Shown one piece after another: positions 19,122 to 29,855 of a stretch of DNA of 64,000 nt. Positions within the stretch are counted from its first letter, which is position 1, and every line of letters starts with the position of its first letter. Made by a program: the position numbers and the translations under genes. The notes beneath the pieces were generated by a model. It was not told the DNA's origin. It searched no databases and saw only the letters and a program-made list of their open reading frames with translations. The DNA is from Cypionkella psychrotolerans (lineage in GTDB: Bacteria > Pseudomonadota > Alphaproteobacteria > Rhodobacterales > Rhodobacteraceae): positions 92,860 to 156,859 of the forward strand of contig NZ_LGIC01000037.1 in the NCBI RefSeq assembly GCF_001294535.1, read 5' to 3'.

Positions 19122-19190
19122 CATCCTCTGTGCTCAAATATCCTCAAGGGGGTGAGGCGGCACGCCGAGGGGGGCTGAAAGGCCCCCTTT
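19122..19190. repeat. Intergenic repeat, copy 2
   Basis: Starts CATCCTCTGTGCTCAAATAT, then CC and a GGGGG-rich stretch ending in GGGGGGCTGAAAGGCCCCC. The first 22 bp are identical to copy 4 at 36222. It lies in the leader between the divergent MttB-family gene and guaA, so it is not simply a convergent-gene terminator. Confidence 0.7.
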
Positions 19191-19258
19191 CCGCGTTTGC
19201 GCACGAAAATCCCGCCAACCGATCTTGCGATTCTCCACGCATCCGGCTACCCGAGGCC

Positions 19259-20815
19259 ATGACACAACATGATCGCCTTCTCATCATCGACTTCGGCTCT
19301 CAGGTCACGCAACTGATTGCGCGCCGCCTGCGCGAGTTGAACGTTTATTGCGAAATCCACCCCTACAATAAGGTCGATGACGCGTTCCTCAAAAGCTTTG
19401 CACCCAAAGCGGTGATCCTGTCGGGTGGCCCGGATTCGGTGACCCGCGCAGGCTCGCCCCGCGCGCCCGAAGCGCTCTGGTCTTTCGGCGTGCCCGTCTT
19501 AGGCATCTGCTACGGCCAACAGACGATGATGCAGCAGTTGGGCGGTTTGGTCGAAAATGGCCACGGCACCGCCGAATTTGGCCGCGCCTTTGTGACCCCC
19601 ACCACGGATAAGCTGTCGATCCTGGATGGCTGGTTTGCAGATGGACGCGAGCAAGTCTGGATGAGCCACGGCGATCACGTCTCAAAAATCGCCCCCGGCT
19701 TCCTGGTCTACGGCACCTCGCCCAACGCCCCCTTCGCCGTCACCGCCGACCCTGCCCGCCACTTCTACGCGGTGCAGTTCCACCCCGAGGTGCATCACAC
19801 CCCGAAGGGTGCGAAGCTCTACGAGAATTTCGTGAAGCTGGCAGGCTTTACCGGCGATTGGACGATGGGGCTTTACCGCGAACAAGCCATCGCCGCGATC
19901 CGCGCGCAAGTCGGCGACAAAAAGGTGATCTGCGCGCTGTCGGGCGGCGTTGATAGTTCTGTCACCGCGATCCTGATCCACGAAGCCATCGGCGATCAAC
20001 TGACCTGCGTGTTTGTCGATCATGGTCTGCTGCGTCTAGGTGAGGCCGAGCAGGTCGTCGCGATGTTCCGCGACAATTACAACCTGAACCTGATCCATGC
20101 CGACGAATCCGAGCTGTTCTTGGGCAAGCTGGACGGCGTCTCCGACCCCGAAACCAAGCGCAAGATCATCGGCGGTCTGTTCATCGACGTGTTCCAGAAA
20201 TACGCCAATGGCATTGAAGGCGCAGAGTTCCTTGCTCAAGGCACGCTTTACCCCGATGTGATCGAGTCGGTCAGCTTCTCCGGTGGCCCCTCGGTCACCA
20301 TCAAAAGCCATCACAACGTCGGCGGCTTGCCGGAAAAGATGGGCCTGAAACTCGTCGAACCCCTGCGCGAATTGTTTAAAGACGAAGTCCGCGCTTTGGG
20401 TCGTGAACTAGGCCTGCCCGCCAGCTTCATCGGCCGCCACCCCTTCCCCGGCCCTGGCCTCGCGATCCGCTGCCCGGGTGAGATCACAGTCGAAAAGCTG
20501 GATATCCTGCGCCAAGCCGATGCGGTCTATATCGACCAGATCCGCAAACACGGCCTCTATGACGAAATCTGGCAAGCCTTCGCCGCCATCCTGCCGATGA
20601 AAACCGTCGGCGTGATGGGCGACGGGCGCACCTATGACTACGCTTTGGCGCTGCGCGCGGTGACAAGTGTCGATGGCATGACCGCCGACACCTATCCGTT
20701 CACCCATGATTTCTTGGGCGAAACCATGACCCGCATCATCAACGAGGTCAAAGGCGTTAACCGGGTGTTCTATGATATCACCTCCAAGCCGCCCGGCACG
20801 ATTGAACTCGAATGA
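19259..20815 (+). CDS. guaA: GMP synthase (glutamine-hydrolysing)
   Basis: 518 residues from the ATG at 19259 ([23 protein letters not shown]). The class I glutamine amidotransferase domain has GICYGQQ (nucleophile Cys) and FHPEVHHT. The ATP-pyrophosphatase domain has the P-loop [10 protein letters not shown], and the C-terminal dimerisation domain ends in KPPGTIELE. It converts XMP to GMP. The stop overlaps the next gene by 4 bp. Confidence 0.98.
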   Translation: MTQHDRLLIIDFGSQVTQLIARRLRELNVYCEIHPYNKVDDAFLKSFAPKAVILSGGPDSVTRAGSPRAPEALWSFGVPVLGICYGQQTMMQQLGGLVENGHGTAEFGRAFVTPTTDKLSILDGWFADGREQVWMSHGDHVSKIAPGFLVYGTSPNAPFAVTADPARHFYAVQFHPEVHHTPKGAKLYENFVKLAGFTGDWTMGLYREQAIAAIRAQVGDKKVICALSGGVDSSVTAILIHEAIGDQLTCVFVDHGLLRLGEAEQVVAMFRDNYNLNLIHADESELFLGKLDGVSDPETKRKIIGGLFIDVFQKYANGIEGAEFLAQGTLYPDVIESVSFSGGPSVTIKSHHNVGGLPEKMGLKLVEPLRELFKDEVRALGRELGLPASFIGRHPFPGPGLAIRCPGEITVEKLDILRQADAVYIDQIRKHGLYDEIWQAFAAILPMKTVGVMGDGRTYDYALALRAVTSVDGMTADTYPFTHDFLGETMTRIINEVKGVNRVFYDITSKPPGTIELE

Positions 20816-21090
20816 TCCGGCTGCGTGGACATCTGGTCTGTGTCACGGCGGAGGAAGCCGCCGCCGTGCAGGCCCATGTTGCGTTGCACACGCAGCTTTC
20901 CCGTGCCGAGCCGGGCTGTTTGTCGTTTGAAGTCACTCCAACCGATGACCCGATGGTCTGGGAGGTGATGGAAACCTTCCGCACCCAGGATGATTTCAAC
21001 GCCCATCAGGCGCGCACCCGCGCGTCCGAGTGGTTCACCGCCACCCGCAACATCCTGCGCGATTTCCGCGTCGAGGCGATTGGCGACTAA
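20812..21090 (+). CDS. Antibiotic biosynthesis monooxygenase (ABM) domain protein
   Basis: 92 residues with the dimeric alpha-beta barrel pattern: [54 protein letters not shown]. Members are cofactor-free quinol oxygenases or heme-degrading-type proteins; substrate unknown. Overlaps guaA by 4 bp (ATGA), so it is translationally coupled to it. Confidence 0.88.
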   Translation: MIRLRGHLVCVTAEEAAAVQAHVALHTQLSRAEPGCLSFEVTPTDDPMVWEVMETFRTQDDFNAHQARTRASEWFTATRNILRDFRVEAIGD

Positions 21091-21101
21091 ACCGCCGTCC
21101 A

Positions 21102-21164
21102 ATTTCACATTGGCATAAATATCCCGGGGGGGAGCTTTAGCTGGTGGGCTGGCCCCCCTTCGCC
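21102..21164. repeat. Intergenic repeat, copy 3 (diverged)
   Basis: TTTCACATTGGCATAAATAT followed by CCCGGGGGG and a distal GGCCCCCC arm. Same architecture as copies 1, 2, 4 and 5; placed between convergent genes. Confidence 0.6.
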
Positions 21165-21253
21165 CGATTCTGCGGCACATCATCACAGAACCAATCCCCG
21201 GCAGCGCCGTCGCAAGGGGCTCGATGCCCCGCGCGACGGCACCTGTTTACAGG

Positions 21254-21853
21254 TCAAACAAATCCGCCATGCGCCACGATCTGCGACAGCGGCAGTCGAC
21301 CATTCGGCACTTCGCGCGCTTGCAGAACTTCCGGCAATTTCTCGATATCGCCATGCTCACCGACCGCGACCACAGCATGCAGCACATAGCCCTCGGGCAG
21401 GTTCAGGTTCTTGGCCAACACATCGGCTTCGAACCCGCCCATCGCATGCGCCACCAGCCCCACATGATGCGCCTGCAACGCGAGGTAACCCCAAGCGGTA
21501 CCCGCATCAAAGCTATGCGCCGAATTGGGCAGGTCTTTACCATCCTTCTCAACCGTCGTGCGCGACGCCACCGCAATCAAAGCGGCGGCTTTTTCGGCCC
21601 ATGAGCGGTTGAACGGCACCAAGGACTCGGCGATCTTGCCGAAAGCTGCATCACCGCGCAGCCCGTAAGCAAAGCGCCAAGGCTGATGGTTGCTGGACGA
21701 CGGCGCCCAACGTGCCGCTTCAAACAAGGGCAGCAGCTCGACCTCGGTCAAGGTCTTGGCGGTAAAACCACGCGGCGAAAATCGGCTGGTGAATTGCGCA
21801 TGGATCGGATGATCGGCGGTGCGGGGGTTTTTGATGGCGGAATGAGCGGTCAT
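21254..21853 (-). CDS. Nitroreductase family oxidoreductase
   Basis: 199 residues of the FMN-dependent nitroreductase fold: FSPRGF...LLPLFEAARWAPSSSNHQPWRF (FMN phosphate-binding Arg/Ser/Asn), AWGYLALQAHHVGLVAHAMGGFE, and VVAVGEHGD. Reduces nitro compounds or quinones with NAD(P)H; physiological substrate unknown. Divergent from the MFS gene. Confidence 0.92.
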   Translation of the reverse strand: MTAHSAIKNPRTADHPIHAQFTSRFSPRGFTAKTLTEVELLPLFEAARWAPSSSNHQPWRFAYGLRGDAAFGKIAESLVPFNRSWAEKAAALIAVASRTTVEKDGKDLPNSAHSFDAGTAWGYLALQAHHVGLVAHAMGGFEADVLAKNLNLPEGYVLHAVVAVGEHGDIEKLPEVLQAREVPNGRLPLSQIVAHGGFV

Positions 21854-21996
21854 AACGGGTCCATTTTCAGATAAACTACCCCAGACATAACGTCGCAGGC
21901 GCTTGCAGCAAGGGCGCGGAATGCATAGCTGTTGTGCCTAAATGCACGCAAATCGATCTCTGGCAAAGCGCCGCTGATAGCGCTAAGCCTTGCGCC

Positions 21997-23292
21997 ATGC
22001 GTGCGCTGTCCCAAAATTTTCTGTTCCGTCACCGCGATTTCGGCCTGTTCTGGGGCGGCATGGCCTTGGTGAATATCGCGGCGCAGGTTGAGGCCGTGAC
22101 CATCGGTTGGCAGATTTACAGCCTTGGCCGCGCCACCTTGTCGATTGAGGAAAGCGCCTTTCTGGTCGGCATGGTCGGCCTGTGCCAATTTCTGCCGCTG
22201 TTCGTGCTGACCCTGTGGGCCGGGTCGCTGGCGGATCGCTATTCGCGTCGGATGATCGTGATGCTGGCGCTACTGACCGAAACCGCGGGTGTTTTGGGCC
22301 TCGTGGCGCTGGCCCTGCACCCTGAACCCGGTTTCACCGCCATCTTCACCATCGCGGCTTTGTTCGGTGCCGCGCGCGCCTTCCTCTCCCCGGCAGCCAC
22401 GGCTTTGGTGCCAATGCTGGTGCCGAAATCCGACATGCCGCAGGCGATCTCGCTGAAATCGCTCAGCTGGCAAGGGGCTGTGATCATTGGGCCGTGGCTG
22501 GGTGGGATGCTGTGCGCGATGTCCACCGCCGCCGCCTATGCCACCACGGCGGCGCTATACGTCGCTGGCGTGGCGATCCTGCTATTGATGCGCGCCAACA
22601 CCACACCCGAACGTCAACCGGGTAGCCAATGGACGCAGATCAAAGAGGGCCTCGCCTACACCTTCCACAACAAGATCGTGTTCGGCGCGATCTCGCTGGA
22701 TCTGTTCGCGGTGCTGCTGGGCGGGGCAACAGCGCTACTGCCCGCCTTTGCCAGCGATATTCTGCATGTCGGGCCCGAGGGCTTTGGCATTCTGCGCTCT
22801 GGCCCGGCCATCGGCGCGGTGCTGGTGGCACTGGCCTTGGCGCGCTGGCCCTTGAAGCGCCGCGCCGGGATCAGGATGTTTTGGGCGGTGGGCGCGTTTG
22901 GTCTGGCGACGGTGGTGTTTGGGCTGTCGCAGAATATGTATCTCTCGGTGGGCGCTTTGGCGGTGCTGGGGGCTGCGGACATGATCTCGGTCTATGTCCG
23001 GCAAACTTTGGTGCAGATCGTCACACCGGATCACATGCGCGGCCGGGTGTCGTCGGTATCAGGTCTGTTCATCTCGGGCTCTAATGAGCTCGGCGAATTC
23101 GAATCCGGCGTCGTCTCGCGCTTTCTCGGCCCGGTCGGGGCGGCGGTGTTCGGCGGCATCGGCACCATGATCGTCACCGGCTCTTGGGCCTGGATGTTCC
23201 CGGCCCTGCGCAAAGCCGACCGTCTGGATGGGATCGAGCCTGACAGAGAAACGCTCCAGCCCCATTCGATGACCTCACAGGTCAGCCAATGA
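21997..23292 (+). CDS. MFS transporter (EntS/DUF894-like)
   Basis: About 431 residues from the ATG at 21997 (MRALSQNFLFRHRDFGLFWGG); an upstream in-frame start at 21934 gives a non-family extension. Ten to twelve membrane segments and the MFS motif A analogue (WAGSLADRYSRRMIVM) are visible. This branch of MFS exporters includes enterobactin exporters and multidrug pumps. Overlaps the following transporter gene by 4 bp. Confidence 0.9.
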   Translation: MRALSQNFLFRHRDFGLFWGGMALVNIAAQVEAVTIGWQIYSLGRATLSIEESAFLVGMVGLCQFLPLFVLTLWAGSLADRYSRRMIVMLALLTETAGVLGLVALALHPEPGFTAIFTIAALFGAARAFLSPAATALVPMLVPKSDMPQAISLKSLSWQGAVIIGPWLGGMLCAMSTAAAYATTAALYVAGVAILLLMRANTTPERQPGSQWTQIKEGLAYTFHNKIVFGAISLDLFAVLLGGATALLPAFASDILHVGPEGFGILRSGPAIGAVLVALALARWPLKRRAGIRMFWAVGAFGLATVVFGLSQNMYLSVGALAVLGAADMISVYVRQTLVQIVTPDHMRGRVSSVSGLFISGSNELGEFESGVVSRFLGPVGAAVFGGIGTMIVTGSWAWMFPALRKADRLDGIEPDRETLQPHSMTSQVSQ

Positions 23293-24197
23293 ACCTGCCC
23301 AAAGCCCCAAACTCGCCCGCGATCCGCGCAGCACTCTGGATGATCGGCTCGATTCTGGCGTTCTCGGCGATGGCGATTGCCGCCAAACAGATTGGCCCGC
23401 GTCACGACAGTTTTGAGATCATGACGGTGCGCTCAGCCGTGGGCTTTGTGCTGGTGCTGGCATTGGCCGCGGCCACCGGCAAGCTGCATGAGATCACCGC
23501 CCGCAATCTCGGCGGCCATGCCCTGCGCAACGTCATCCATTTCACCGGGCAAAACCTGTGGTTCTGGGCGCTGACGATGATCCCCTTGGCGCAGCTTTTC
23601 GCCATCGAGTTCACCTCGCCCTTGTGGGTGGTGCTGCTGGCCGCCCTGCTGCTGGGCGAGCGGCTGACCAAGATCCGCCTGATCGCCGCCACTTTGGGCT
23701 TTGTCGGCGTGCTGATCGTGGCGCGCCCGGATCTGGCGCATCTGAACCCCGGCGTGCTGGCCGCCGCTGGCTCGGCCTTCTGCTTTGCCACCACCAATGT
23801 GGTCACCAAAAAACTGACCAAGGGTATCTCGATCCTCTGCATCCTGTTCTGGCTAACGCTGATGCAGTTCTTCTTCGGTCTTGCCGCAGCGCTTTCAGAT
23901 GGCATTTTCCATCTGCCCACCGCCGCCACAATGCCGTGGCTCTGCGTGATCGGCCTTGCTGGTGTGACCGCGCATTACTGCATCACGGCAGCGCTGAAAC
24001 TCGCCCCGGCCTCTTACGTCATGCCACTGGATTTCCTACGCCTGCCACTGATCGCCGTGGTGGGCGCCTTGGTTTATGCCGAGCCGCTTGACCCCTACGT
24101 CATCCTTGGCGCCGCGGTGATTTTTGCAGGCATTTGGTTGAACATCCGGGCTGAAATCCGACCCAAAGGTCACATCGAGCCAATCACAACCGTGTGA
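23289..24197 (+). CDS. DMT-family (EamA) transporter
   Basis: 302 residues with ten predicted membrane helices in two EamA repeats (first near 15-145, second near 155-290). Typical features are ARPDLAHLNPGVLAAAGSAFCFATTNVVTKKL and the family's Y-x-x-P-L-D segment (LAPASYVMPLDFLRLPLIAVVGALVY). It exports metabolites; substrate unknown. ATGA overlap with the preceding MFS gene suggests one operon. Confidence 0.9.
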   Translation: MNLPKAPNSPAIRAALWMIGSILAFSAMAIAAKQIGPRHDSFEIMTVRSAVGFVLVLALAAATGKLHEITARNLGGHALRNVIHFTGQNLWFWALTMIPLAQLFAIEFTSPLWVVLLAALLLGERLTKIRLIAATLGFVGVLIVARPDLAHLNPGVLAAAGSAFCFATTNVVTKKLTKGISILCILFWLTLMQFFFGLAAALSDGIFHLPTAATMPWLCVIGLAGVTAHYCITAALKLAPASYVMPLDFLRLPLIAVVGALVYAEPLDPYVILGAAVIFAGIWLNIRAEIRPKGHIEPITTV

Positions 24198-24323
24198 CGC
24201 CGCGTCATTGATTGACCGTCGCGCTGGCTTCCGCTTAGCGTGACATATCACCGCATCAGACGCATTAACCCACGGAAAAGTTGGGACATGCCAAGATGCA
24301 GCATCGGTTACGGGGAGTAGACC

Positions 24324-25424
24324 ATGAAGCATATCATCACCGCGCTTGGCGCATTGGCAATGAGCACCACGCTGGCACAGGCGGGGGGGGTTGATCGCTC
24401 GGGCCAAAGCATCGCCTCAATCTTTGAGGAAGGCGATTATGTTGAACTCAGCTTCGGCCATGTCTCGCCGGATGTCTCTGGCACGGCTGTGGCGGTTTTG
24501 GGCGGGTTTTCTTCCGGCGATATGGCGGGTGGATACAATCAGATCGGCATGGCGGTGAAAACCAAGCTGAATGAGCATTGGGATCTGGGCGTGATTTTCG
24601 ACCAGCCATTCGGCGCGAAAGTCAGCTATCCGACCGGCACCAATTACTTTGCCCAAGGCTCCACGGCGGAACTGAATACGACCGCGCTGACCACGGTGCT
24701 GAAATATAAAACTGACAACAACATCAGCATTTTCGGCGGTCTGCGCTATGAGCTGATGGATGCCAAGGCCTCGGTGCCTTTCGTGGCAAGCTATAAGGTC
24801 GACTCCGATCAGTCGAGCGGGCTTGGCTATCTGGTCGGTGTGGCCTATGAAAAACCAGAGATCGCCTTGCGGGTGGCGCTGACCTATAACTCGAAAATCA
24901 CCCATGATTTCAACACGGTGGAATCCAGCCTGCTGACCGGTGGCGTGGATGTGGCGGGCACGACCTCGGTGGATTCGCCGCAAAGCGTGAACCTCGAATT
25001 CCAGTCAGGTGTCGCCAAGGATACGCTGGTGTTCGGCTCGGTGCGTTGGGTGGATTGGTCAGCTTTCGTGATCGACCCCGCAGGCTATCCAGCCCCGTCG
25101 CCGCTGGTGTCTTATGACTCGGATACCGTGACCTATACTTTGGGCGTTGGCCGTCGGTTTAACGAAAACTGGTCCGGCTCAGTCTCGATTGGCTTTGAAG
25201 ATCAGGTCGGGGGGTTTGCCTCCAACCTTGGGCCGCATGATGGCAAAACCAGCATCACCATCGGGGCCGCCTATACCACCGCAAGCAAGCTGAAAATCTC
25301 GGGCGGTGTGTCCTATATCCGCATCGGTGATGCGCAGACCTCGCTGAATGATGTCACTGCGGCGTCGAATTTCTCGGACAATTCGGCGATCGGTGTCGGC
25401 ATGCGGATTTCCTACGCGTTCTGA
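24324..25424 (+). CDS. FadL/OmpP1-type outer membrane porin
   Basis: 366 residues with a signal peptide (about 1-20, TLAQA). The body is rich in alternating beta-strand patterns and ends in a C-terminal aromatic residue (RISYAF), as needed for BAM insertion. Strand sequences such as LGVIFDQPFGAKVSYPTG and NLEFQSG resemble FadL-family hydrophobic-compound channels. It is a little shorter than E. coli FadL. RBS GGGGAG upstream; own promoter region of ~125 bp. Confidence 0.9.
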   Translation: MKHIITALGALAMSTTLAQAGGVDRSGQSIASIFEEGDYVELSFGHVSPDVSGTAVAVLGGFSSGDMAGGYNQIGMAVKTKLNEHWDLGVIFDQPFGAKVSYPTGTNYFAQGSTAELNTTALTTVLKYKTDNNISIFGGLRYELMDAKASVPFVASYKVDSDQSSGLGYLVGVAYEKPEIALRVALTYNSKITHDFNTVESSLLTGGVDVAGTTSVDSPQSVNLEFQSGVAKDTLVFGSVRWVDWSAFVIDPAGYPAPSPLVSYDSDTVTYTLGVGRRFNENWSGSVSIGFEDQVGGFASNLGPHDGKTSITIGAAYTTASKLKISGGVSYIRIGDAQTSLNDVTAASNFSDNSAIGVGMRISYAF

Positions 25425-25441
25425 TCTGAGACTTTGACTTT

Positions 25442-25477
25442 GCGGCCCCGCAGTGCTTGCGGGGCCGCTTTGATTTT
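25442..25477 (+). terminator. Rho-independent terminator after the porin gene
   Basis: GCGGCCCCGCA-gtgc-TTGCGGGGCCGC followed by TTTGATTTT: a long GC stem with a T-rich tail. Confidence 0.9.
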
Positions 25478-25536
25478 CGCTTCCCCCTCCCGGCCTGCGC
25501 CTGTAACAAAGCCGTGCCAAGCCAGCGGAGGGCGCG

Positions 25537-26421
25537 ATGATTTACACCTCAGGACAAATGTTTCGCGCAGCCGAGCAAAAGCGGGTGCTGCTGTTTGGCA
25601 TGTCGGGCCTGGGCAAAACCTATCTCTCGAACATGCTGCGCGACGCGGGGCAAGCGGGCGATGGCGGCTGGTTTCACTACTCGGTCGATTACCGCATCGG
25701 CACGCGCTATATGAACGAATTCATCGCCGACAACTTCAAGCGCGAGGCGATGAAAGTGCCGCTGCTGCGCGAACTGTTGATGTCGGATTCGGTCTATATC
25801 GCCTCGAACATCACCTTCAACAACTTGGCCCCGCTCTCGACCTATCTCGGCAAGCCTGGTGATCCGGCGCGCGGTGGCATCGCGTTTGAGGAATATCAGC
25901 GCCGTCAGGCCGAACATGCACAGGCCGAAATCTCGGCCATGTTGGACGTACCGCGCTTTGTCGAGCGCGCGGAAGATATCTATGGCTATCAGAACTTTAT
26001 CTGCGACACCTCAGGCTCGATCTGCGAGGTGGTCGATGCCGAAAACCCCGCCGATCCGGTGATGCGGGCCTTGGCGGATAACCAGCTTCTGGTCTGGATC
26101 AAAGGCTCCGACGCCCATAAAGCCGAACTCGCCCGCCGCTTTGATCGCAGCCCAAAACCGATGTATTACCGCCCGGATTTTCTGACCGAACTTTGGGCCG
26201 AATACCTTGCCAAAGAAGGCAAATCCTCGACTGAAGTCGATCCTGACGCTTTCCTGCGCTTCGGCTACGCCCGCCTGCTCGATCATCGCCAGCCACGCTA
26301 TGCCGCGATGGCGCGCTGGGGCATCACGGTGACGGCCGAGGAGGTGGCCCAGGTGAAAACCCCCGCCGATTTCGATGATATGATCGCAACGGCCCTTGAT
26401 CGCCGTCAGACTAACGCCTAA
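25537..26421 (+). CDS. P-loop ATPase/kinase-like protein, function unknown
   Basis: 294 residues. A clear Walker A sits near the N terminus ([14 protein letters not shown], residues 18-31). The remainder has charged helices and no motif I can assign. The [13 protein letters not shown] and KPMYYRPDF stretches are reminiscent of small nucleotide/ATP-using kinases, but that is not decisive. It sits 25 bp upstream of metA, probably in the same transcript. Confidence 0.75.
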   Translation: MIYTSGQMFRAAEQKRVLLFGMSGLGKTYLSNMLRDAGQAGDGGWFHYSVDYRIGTRYMNEFIADNFKREAMKVPLLRELLMSDSVYIASNITFNNLAPLSTYLGKPGDPARGGIAFEEYQRRQAEHAQAEISAMLDVPRFVERAEDIYGYQNFICDTSGSICEVVDAENPADPVMRALADNQLLVWIKGSDAHKAELARRFDRSPKPMYYRPDFLTELWAEYLAKEGKSSTEVDPDAFLRFGYARLLDHRQPRYAAMARWGITVTAEEVAQVKTPADFDDMIATALDRRQTNA

Positions 26422-26446
26422 CTACCCGCTTTATCAGGATAAACCC

Positions 26447-27364
26447 ATGCCGATCACCCTGCCCGCCTCACTGCCCGCCTATGACGTTCTGCGGAACGAA
26501 GGCGTCATGGTGATGTCGCCCGAGCGGGCGCAAGCGCAGGAAATCCGCCCGCTGCGCATCGGGCTTTTGAACCTGATGCCGAAGAAAATCCAGACCGAGA
26601 ACCAATTCGCCCGTCTGATCGGCGCGACCCCATTGCAGATTGATCTGCAACTGATCCGCATGTCCGAACACCAAGCTAAAAACACCGCCGCCGAGCATAT
26701 GGAAACCTTCTATCGCCCGTTCCAAGAGGTGAAAGATGAAAAATTCGACGGCTTGATCATCACGGGTGCGCCGATTGAACACCTCGCCTTCGAGGAGGTC
26801 ACCTATTGGGACGAACTCTGCGAGGTGATGGATTGGACTCAAACCAACGTATTCTCCACCTTCGGCGTCTGCTGGGGCGGCATGGCGATGATCAACCATT
26901 TCCATGGCGTCAAGAAACACATGCTGGATCACAAGGCGTTTGGTTGTTTCCGGCACATGAACCTTGCGCCCACGTCGCCGTTCCTGCGCGGCTTCTCAGA
27001 TGAATTTGTCATTCCGGTCAGCCGCTGGACCGAGATGAAACAGGCCGAGATTGACGCAGCCCCCGGTCTGCGCACCCTGCTGGGCAGCGATCAGGTCGGC
27101 CCCTGTCTGGTCGAGGATCCCGCCCATCGCGCGCTTTATATCTTCAACCATTTTGAATATGACAGCGACACGCTGAAGCAGGAATATGACCGCGATGTGG
27201 CCGCTGGCACCCCAATCAATGTGCCGGATAATTACTACCCGAATGACAATCCTGCCCTACCTCCGTTGAACCGCTGGCGCAGCCACGCGCATTTGCTTTA
27301 CGGCAACTGGATCAACGAGATTTATCAGGGCACACCCTATGACATGGCAGAGATTGGCCGCTAA
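26447..27364 (+). CDS. metA: Homoserine O-acyltransferase MetA, predicted acetyl-CoA type
   Basis: 305 residues from the ATG at 26447 ([15 protein letters not shown]). The catalytic Cys142 lies in [13 protein letters not shown], and downstream His/Glu are in YIFNHFEYD. The residue aligned with the specificity position 111 is Glu ([13 protein letters not shown]). In studied MetA proteins Glu111 selects acetyl-CoA, while Gly selects succinyl-CoA. The product is therefore likely O-acetylhomoserine for methionine synthesis. The upstream gap of 25 bp leaves no room for a SAM riboswitch. Overlaps the next gene by 26 bp. Confidence 0.95.
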   Translation: MPITLPASLPAYDVLRNEGVMVMSPERAQAQEIRPLRIGLLNLMPKKIQTENQFARLIGATPLQIDLQLIRMSEHQAKNTAAEHMETFYRPFQEVKDEKFDGLIITGAPIEHLAFEEVTYWDELCEVMDWTQTNVFSTFGVCWGGMAMINHFHGVKKHMLDHKAFGCFRHMNLAPTSPFLRGFSDEFVIPVSRWTEMKQAEIDAAPGLRTLLGSDQVGPCLVEDPAHRALYIFNHFEYDSDTLKQEYDRDVAAGTPINVPDNYYPNDNPALPPLNRWRSHAHLLYGNWINEIYQGTPYDMAEIGR

Positions 27365-28316
27365 GATCCTGATAACGGCGGCCCTTTTGGGCGGTGTCTC
27401 GGCGGTGACGCTGTACCGCGCGCAATCCCGCGAGGCCGCGATTGCCGCCGAATTCCCGCCCGAAGGCCAGTTTCTGACCGTGAACGGTGCGCAGGTGCAT
27501 GTCTATATCACAGGCCAAGGCCCCGATCTGATCCTGATCCACGGCGCATCCGGCAATGCCCGTGACATGACCGTAGCACTTGCGTCCGATCTGGAAAAAT
27601 CCTACCGCGTCATCGCCTTTGATCGGCCGGGCCTTGGTTGGTCAGACCCGATCCCCGACCAATCTCTGCGTGGCCAGGCCCTGCAGTTGTCGGACGCCGC
27701 CGCACAGTTGAACGTCCACGATCCCATTATCGTCGGCCAAAGCTATGGCGGTTCTGTCGCCTTGGCTTGGGCGCTTTACGCCCCCGTAAAACCCCGCGCC
27801 TTGGTGCTGATCTCGGCCCCCTCGCTGCCGTGGCCCGGCGCTTTGGATATCTTCTACCGCCTGACCGATAGCACAATCGGCGCGGCGCTGATCCCGCCGC
27901 TGGCCTCGGCGTTTACCCCCGACAGCTATCTCGACGCCACCATCACCGCCATCTTCGCGCCAGATCCGGTGCCGCCCGGCTATGCCAAAGCCATTGCGGC
28001 GAAACTGACGATGCGCCGCAGCACGCTGCGTGCCAATTTCGCGCAAGTGAACAATCTACGCCCAGAAATTGTCGCGCAAGAGCCGCTCTACCCGCAATTG
28101 ACCCTGCCGATCGAGTTGATCCACGGCAGTGCCGACACCATCGTGCCGCTGGCGATCCATTCCGAACCGCTGGCTGGACGCCTGCCATCGGCCCATCTGA
28201 CGGTGATCGAAGGTGCGGGCCACATGCCGCATTACAGTCATCGCGCTGAGACACTAGCGGCGATTGAACGCGCCGCCGAACGCTCTGGATTGCGCCCAAG
28301 CCCGCAATCGCCATAG
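27339..28316 (+). CDS. Alpha/beta hydrolase
   Basis: 325 residues with an N-terminal membrane or signal segment (about 5-25). The fold is recognisable from [12 protein letters not shown] (oxyanion region), [11 protein letters not shown], the nucleophile elbow GQSYGGSVA (Ser), HGSADTIVP and the catalytic His in GAGHMPHY. Probably exported or membrane-anchored. Substrate unknown. The ATG lies inside metA's last codons (26-bp overlap in another frame), which suggests coupling. Confidence 0.9.
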   Translation: MTWQRLAAKILITAALLGGVSAVTLYRAQSREAAIAAEFPPEGQFLTVNGAQVHVYITGQGPDLILIHGASGNARDMTVALASDLEKSYRVIAFDRPGLGWSDPIPDQSLRGQALQLSDAAAQLNVHDPIIVGQSYGGSVALAWALYAPVKPRALVLISAPSLPWPGALDIFYRLTDSTIGAALIPPLASAFTPDSYLDATITAIFAPDPVPPGYAKAIAAKLTMRRSTLRANFAQVNNLRPEIVAQEPLYPQLTLPIELIHGSADTIVPLAIHSEPLAGRLPSAHLTVIEGAGHMPHYSHRAETLAAIERAAERSGLRPSPQSP

Positions 28317-28344
28317 TGGGGCAACCCTAAAGCTGGAGGAAACC

Positions 28345-29217
28345 ATGGACCTGCCCTTTGACGGCGCGATCAGCCGCTATTTCAAGGAAGCCGCCCCGAA
28401 AGAGGTGCGCAAAACCATCGAAAAGGCCAGCAAAGACGAGATTCTGTGGAAGGATTACCCCTACCGGACCGAGATGAAGAAAGCTGACTACAACGCCCAG
28501 ATGGACGCGCTTCAGGTACAGCTGGTGCGGATGGCGGCAGATGTGAAAGCCACCGGCAAGCGCATGGTGGTGGTGTTTGAAGGCCGCGATGCTGCAGGTA
28601 AGGGCGGAGCAATCTCTGCCGCGCATATGAATCTCAACCCCCGCGTCGCAGGCATCGTGGCGCTGCCGAAACCGACCGAGCGCGAGGCCGCACAATGGTA
28701 TTTCCAGCGCTATGTCGATTGGCTGCCTGCGGCGGGTGAAATCGCTTTTTTTGATCGGTCTTGGTACAATCGCGGCATTGTCGAGCATGTTTTCGGCTTT
28801 TGTACCCCCGAACAGCGCGCGAAATTCTTCCGACAACTGCCGGAATTTGAACGGATGCTGGTGGATGAGGGGATTGTGCTGGTCAAGCTCTGGCTGGAAG
28901 TCGGCCAAGCCGAGCAGTTGCAACGGTTTTTGGATCGTGAGCAAGACCCGCTGAAGCAATGGAAGCTAAGCCAAATCGACATTGATGGCTTGGCGAAATG
29001 GCAGGAATATTGCACCGCGATTGATGAAACCTTCGCGCAAAGCGATTTCAAATACGCGCCTTGGACGGTGATCTTGTCGGATGACAAGCTGCGCACCCGG
29101 ATTTGTGCGATACAAAACATCCTGTTGGCGGTGGATTTCAAAGGCAAAGACCTGAATGTGATCGGTAAGATTGATGAGAAAATCTGCGGCGGGCCGAAGA
29201 TGAGGCCAAAAGGGTGA
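28345..29217 (+). CDS. ppk2: Polyphosphate kinase 2
   Basis: 290 residues from the ATG at 28345, after a strong GGAGG. Walker A is [13 protein letters not shown] and Walker B-like sequence is [18 protein letters not shown]; the lid motif and KLWLEV segment follow. Single-domain length is typical of class I PPK2, which makes nucleoside triphosphates from polyphosphate or the reverse. Its stop overlaps the start of the TetR gene (GTGA). Confidence 0.95.
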   Translation: MDLPFDGAISRYFKEAAPKEVRKTIEKASKDEILWKDYPYRTEMKKADYNAQMDALQVQLVRMAADVKATGKRMVVVFEGRDAAGKGGAISAAHMNLNPRVAGIVALPKPTEREAAQWYFQRYVDWLPAAGEIAFFDRSWYNRGIVEHVFGFCTPEQRAKFFRQLPEFERMLVDEGIVLVKLWLEVGQAEQLQRFLDREQDPLKQWKLSQIDIDGLAKWQEYCTAIDETFAQSDFKYAPWTVILSDDKLRTRICAIQNILLAVDFKGKDLNVIGKIDEKICGGPKMRPKG

Positions 29218-29828
29218 AACGTGGCTACCATCATGGCAATCTGCGGCAGGCCTTGGTTGAGGCGGCGCTAGAGTTGATCGCCGACCAAGGCCCGACCGGG
29301 TTCACCCTGTCCGAGGCCGCGAAAACCGCCGATGTCACCCCCGCCGCAGTCTACCGCCATTTCGCCGGCCGCGACGATCTGATCGCCGAGGTCGCCCGCC
29401 AAGGCTATGATATTTTCGCAGCATTGATGGAGTTTGCCTATAACAACGGCCAGCCCACCGCACTCGCGGCGTTCGAGGCCACCGGCCGCGCTTATCTGGC
29501 CTTCGCGCGCAAATATCCCGGTCATTACATGGCGATGTTCGAATCCGGCCTCAGCCTGCAAGCGCATCCCGATCTTGCCATCGTCGCACAAAAAGCCCGC
29601 GCGGTGCTGGAACAAGCCGCTGAAAAGCTGTCGCAACACCTGCCCGTCGGCAAACGCCCGCCGTCGAGCATGTTCTCGGCGCATATCTGGGCGATGAGCC
29701 ATGGCGTGGTGGAACTTTATATGCGTGGCGCGCCGGGTGCCAAAAGCCCATTTCCGCCGGAAGACTTGTTGGAGGCAGGGATCGGGATTTATCTGCGCGG
29801 GCTGGGGCTGTTGCGGCCAGACACATAA
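29214..29828 (+). CDS. TetR-family regulator with a WHG-type C-terminal domain
   Basis: 204 residues from a GTG at 29214 (overlapping ppk2's TGA). The N-terminal helix-turn-helix is standard ([59 protein letters not shown]). The ligand-binding C-terminal half includes [16 protein letters not shown], typical of WHG-domain regulators. Coupled to ppk2 and may regulate it; no operator was identified. Confidence 0.92.
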   Translation: MKRGYHHGNLRQALVEAALELIADQGPTGFTLSEAAKTADVTPAAVYRHFAGRDDLIAEVARQGYDIFAALMEFAYNNGQPTALAAFEATGRAYLAFARKYPGHYMAMFESGLSLQAHPDLAIVAQKARAVLEQAAEKLSQHLPVGKRPPSSMFSAHIWAMSHGVVELYMRGAPGAKSPFPPEDLLEAGIGIYLRGLGLLRPDT

Positions 29829-29855
29829 ATAAGGCCCCCGCAGGGGCCTTTATTT
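29827..29855. terminator. Bidirectional terminator
   Basis: AAATAAGGCCCC-cgca-GGGGCCTTTATTT between the convergent tetR and potA-like genes; A and T tracts flank the stem on both strands. Confidence 0.85.

Noticed and set aside
26396..26447. SAM riboswitch ahead of metA
   Set aside because: Only 25 bp separate metA from the previous gene and no SAM-II-like conserved bases are present.
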